A DNA stretch of 64,000 nt, from assembly GCF_017811155.1 (NCBI RefSeq), contig NZ_JACVCV010000021.1:1-64000 (forward strand). Direction: 5' to 3'. The translations under genes and the position numbers were made by a program. Below, piece after piece: positions 62,969 to 64,000 of this stretch. Under the pieces are notes generated by a model, which was given only the letters and a program-made list of their open reading frames with translations, was not told the origin of the DNA and did not search any database. This stretch comes from Lunatimonas salinarum (GTDB taxonomy: Bacteria > Bacteroidota > Bacteroidia > Cytophagales > Cyclobacteriaceae). Numbering within the stretch: the stretch's first letter is position 1; the number at the start of each line of letters is the position of its first letter.

Positions 62969-64000
62969 ATGAAGAAAAATTTACTATTTACACTGTTTCT
63001 CGGTCTGATCATGCAATTATCTTTTGCACAGACCGCAGAGGTCAGAGGCACGATTATTTCTTCGGAGGGAAATGAACCCATCCCCGGAGCGAGTGTCTTG
63101 GTAAAGGGTACCACCATCGGATCTGTGTCCGATATGGATGGTAATTATATGGTTAATGTTCCTGCCGGTAGCAATGTGTTGGTCTTTTCCTTTATTGGAT
63201 TGGCCTCCCAGGAGATTGAAATCGGCGGGCGCTCGGTGATCAATGTAACCATGGAGCCCGAGTTCGGTTCTTTGAACGAAGTGGTAGTCACTGCCTTGGG
63301 TGTTTCCAGAGAAAAGGCCTCTTTAGGGTATTCGGTACAATCCGTGGACGGCGAACGGTTGGCAGAATCGCGTGAAACAAACATCGTGAATGCTCTGCAA
63401 GGCCAAGTTGCTGGTATTCAAATTCAGGGCTCGCAAGGTGCTATTGGAGGATCTTCGCGAATCACGATCCGTGGAGCTAATTCCTTTTTGGGAGAAAACC
63501 AGCCATTGTTCGTAGTGGACGGAATGCCCATAAACAACGACAACTATGCGACAACAGATCAGCAAGAAGGTTTTGGTGGTGGGGCTTACGACTACGGTAA
63601 TGCTGCATCTGATATCAACCCTGCTGATATTGCCTCCATGGAGGTCTTGAAAGGAGCTGCAGCTACGGCATTGTATGGTACGCGTGGTTCAAATGGTGTT
63701 ATTTTGATTACGACAAAGAGTGGTGGTCAAAAAAAGGGTATTGGAGTAGAAGTAAACTCGACCACGACGTTCGAGTCACCGATTGCCCTGATGCCACACC
63801 AACAACTATATGGTGGTGGAGACATTTCAGATACCGAATCTGGGTTTGTTGAGTTTTTTGAAAACGGTCAGTTGTATTTAGCGCCTATTTATTCAAAAGA
63901 TGGCGCCTGGGGACCAAGATATGATCCAAATGTGATGGTACGTCATTGGGATTCTTGGGACCGAGATTCGCCTACTTATGGTGAAACAAGACCATGGGTA
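62969..64000 (+). CDS. SusC/RagA TonB-linked receptor, no STN domain (partial)
   Basis: Begins at 62969 (MKKNLLFTLFLGLIMQLSFA signal peptide) and runs off the window end: 344 codons visible. There is no STN domain. The carboxypeptidase-regulatory-like domain starts at residue 23 (EVRGTIISSEGNEPIPGASV), followed by the TonB box region NEVVVTALGVSREKASLGYS, the plug domain (LFVVDGMPI, SMEVLKGAAATALYGTRGSN) and the start of the barrel. Lacking STN, it is unlikely to use FecI-FecR. Its partner SusD should lie just beyond the window. Confidence 0.93.
   Translation, partial: MKKNLLFTLFLGLIMQLSFAQTAEVRGTIISSEGNEPIPGASVLVKGTTIGSVSDMDGNYMVNVPAGSNVLVFSFIGLASQEIEIGGRSVINVTMEPEFGSLNEVVVTALGVSREKASLGYSVQSVDGERLAESRETNIVNALQGQVAGIQIQGSQGAIGGSSRITIRGANSFLGENQPLFVVDGMPINNDNYATTDQQEGFGGGAYDYGNAASDINPADIASMEVLKGAAATALYGTRGSNGVILITTKSGGQKKGIGVEVNSTTTFESPIALMPHQQLYGGGDISDTESGFVEFFENGQLYLAPIYSKDGAWGPRYDPNVMVRHWDSWDRDSPTYGETRPWV

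Noticed and set aside
1-64000. tRNA, rRNA, CRISPR arrays, integrases and insertion sequences
   Set aside because: Intergenic regions were read for cloverleaf-like arms, regularly spaced repeats and transposase or integrase motifs. None was convincing.

Overview
The window is a chromosomal segment of a free-living member of the Bacteroidota, most likely a Cytophagales/Cyclobacteriaceae-type bacterium. The evidence is SusC/SusD pairs, FecI/FecR regulation, a hybrid-two-component-like regulator with a Reg_prop/Y_Y_Y sensor and an AraC output, many lipoproteins, Tat-type Gfo/Idh/MocA oxidoreductases, DUF1080 and DUF6807 proteins, promoters resembling TTG-N(17-23)-TAnnTTTG, and mostly weak Shine-Dalgarno sequences. 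No rRNA, tRNA, CRISPR array or intact insertion sequence was seen.

Layout. (1) 1-11.05 kb, minus strand: a surface/polymorphic-toxin locus. It runs from a GNVGIGT-repeat adhesin-like protein through a coiled-coil plus beta-barrel protein and a first RHS-type protein to a 1469-aa RHS protein with a hydrophobic variable C-terminus, then a small three-helix membrane protein that is a candidate immunity protein. A 93%-identical fragment of the RHS core lies at the window edge. A 1.2-kb AT-rich gap follows. (2) 12.3-20.3 kb: a mostly minus-strand group with a Tat-exported Gfo/Idh oxidoreductase, M14 carboxypeptidase, DUF1330 protein, a phosphodiesterase fused to chitobiase-C and PA14 domains, and a glycerophosphodiesterase. 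A LamG lipoprotein and a DUF6807 lipoprotein are tail to tail. (3) 20.4-25.6 kb: M16 peptidase overlapping a sialidase, then an SDR and a YtxH protein. (4) 26-36.4 kb: a catalytically dead HTCS-like regulator, an AraC regulator, and an operon of cytoplasmic GH88-like hydrolase, TIM-barrel isomerase, Gfo/Idh dehydrogenase and SDR, followed by an MFS transporter. This looks like a SusCD-less saccharide catabolic cluster. (5) 36.4-40.3 kb: housekeeping (nucleotidase, coiled-coil membrane protein, MsrB, class III aminotransferase, rRNA methyltransferase). (6) 40.5-48 kb: fasciclin lipoprotein, DUF1080 hydrolase with a Gfo/Idh oxidoreductase, an XRE-MNT/HEPN-like pair overlapping an arylamine N-acetyltransferase, an MsrA-MsrB fusion and PspC. 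(7) 48-53 kb: SMP-30, galactose mutarotase and GH2 operon, and a second glycerophosphodiesterase. (8) 53.1-64 kb: FecI, FecR, STN-containing SusC, SusD, a sulfatase with an altered maturation motif, an APS/PAPS reductase, and the start of a second SusC without an STN domain.

The common theme is capture and breakdown of complex, often sulfated or uronic-acid-containing polysaccharides and glycosides. Oxidation of sugars by Gfo/Idh enzymes recurs beside DUF1080, DUF6807 and isomerase genes. The least explained elements are the RHS module, the degenerate HTCS, the degenerate MNT/HEPN pair and the CSPSL sulfatase.
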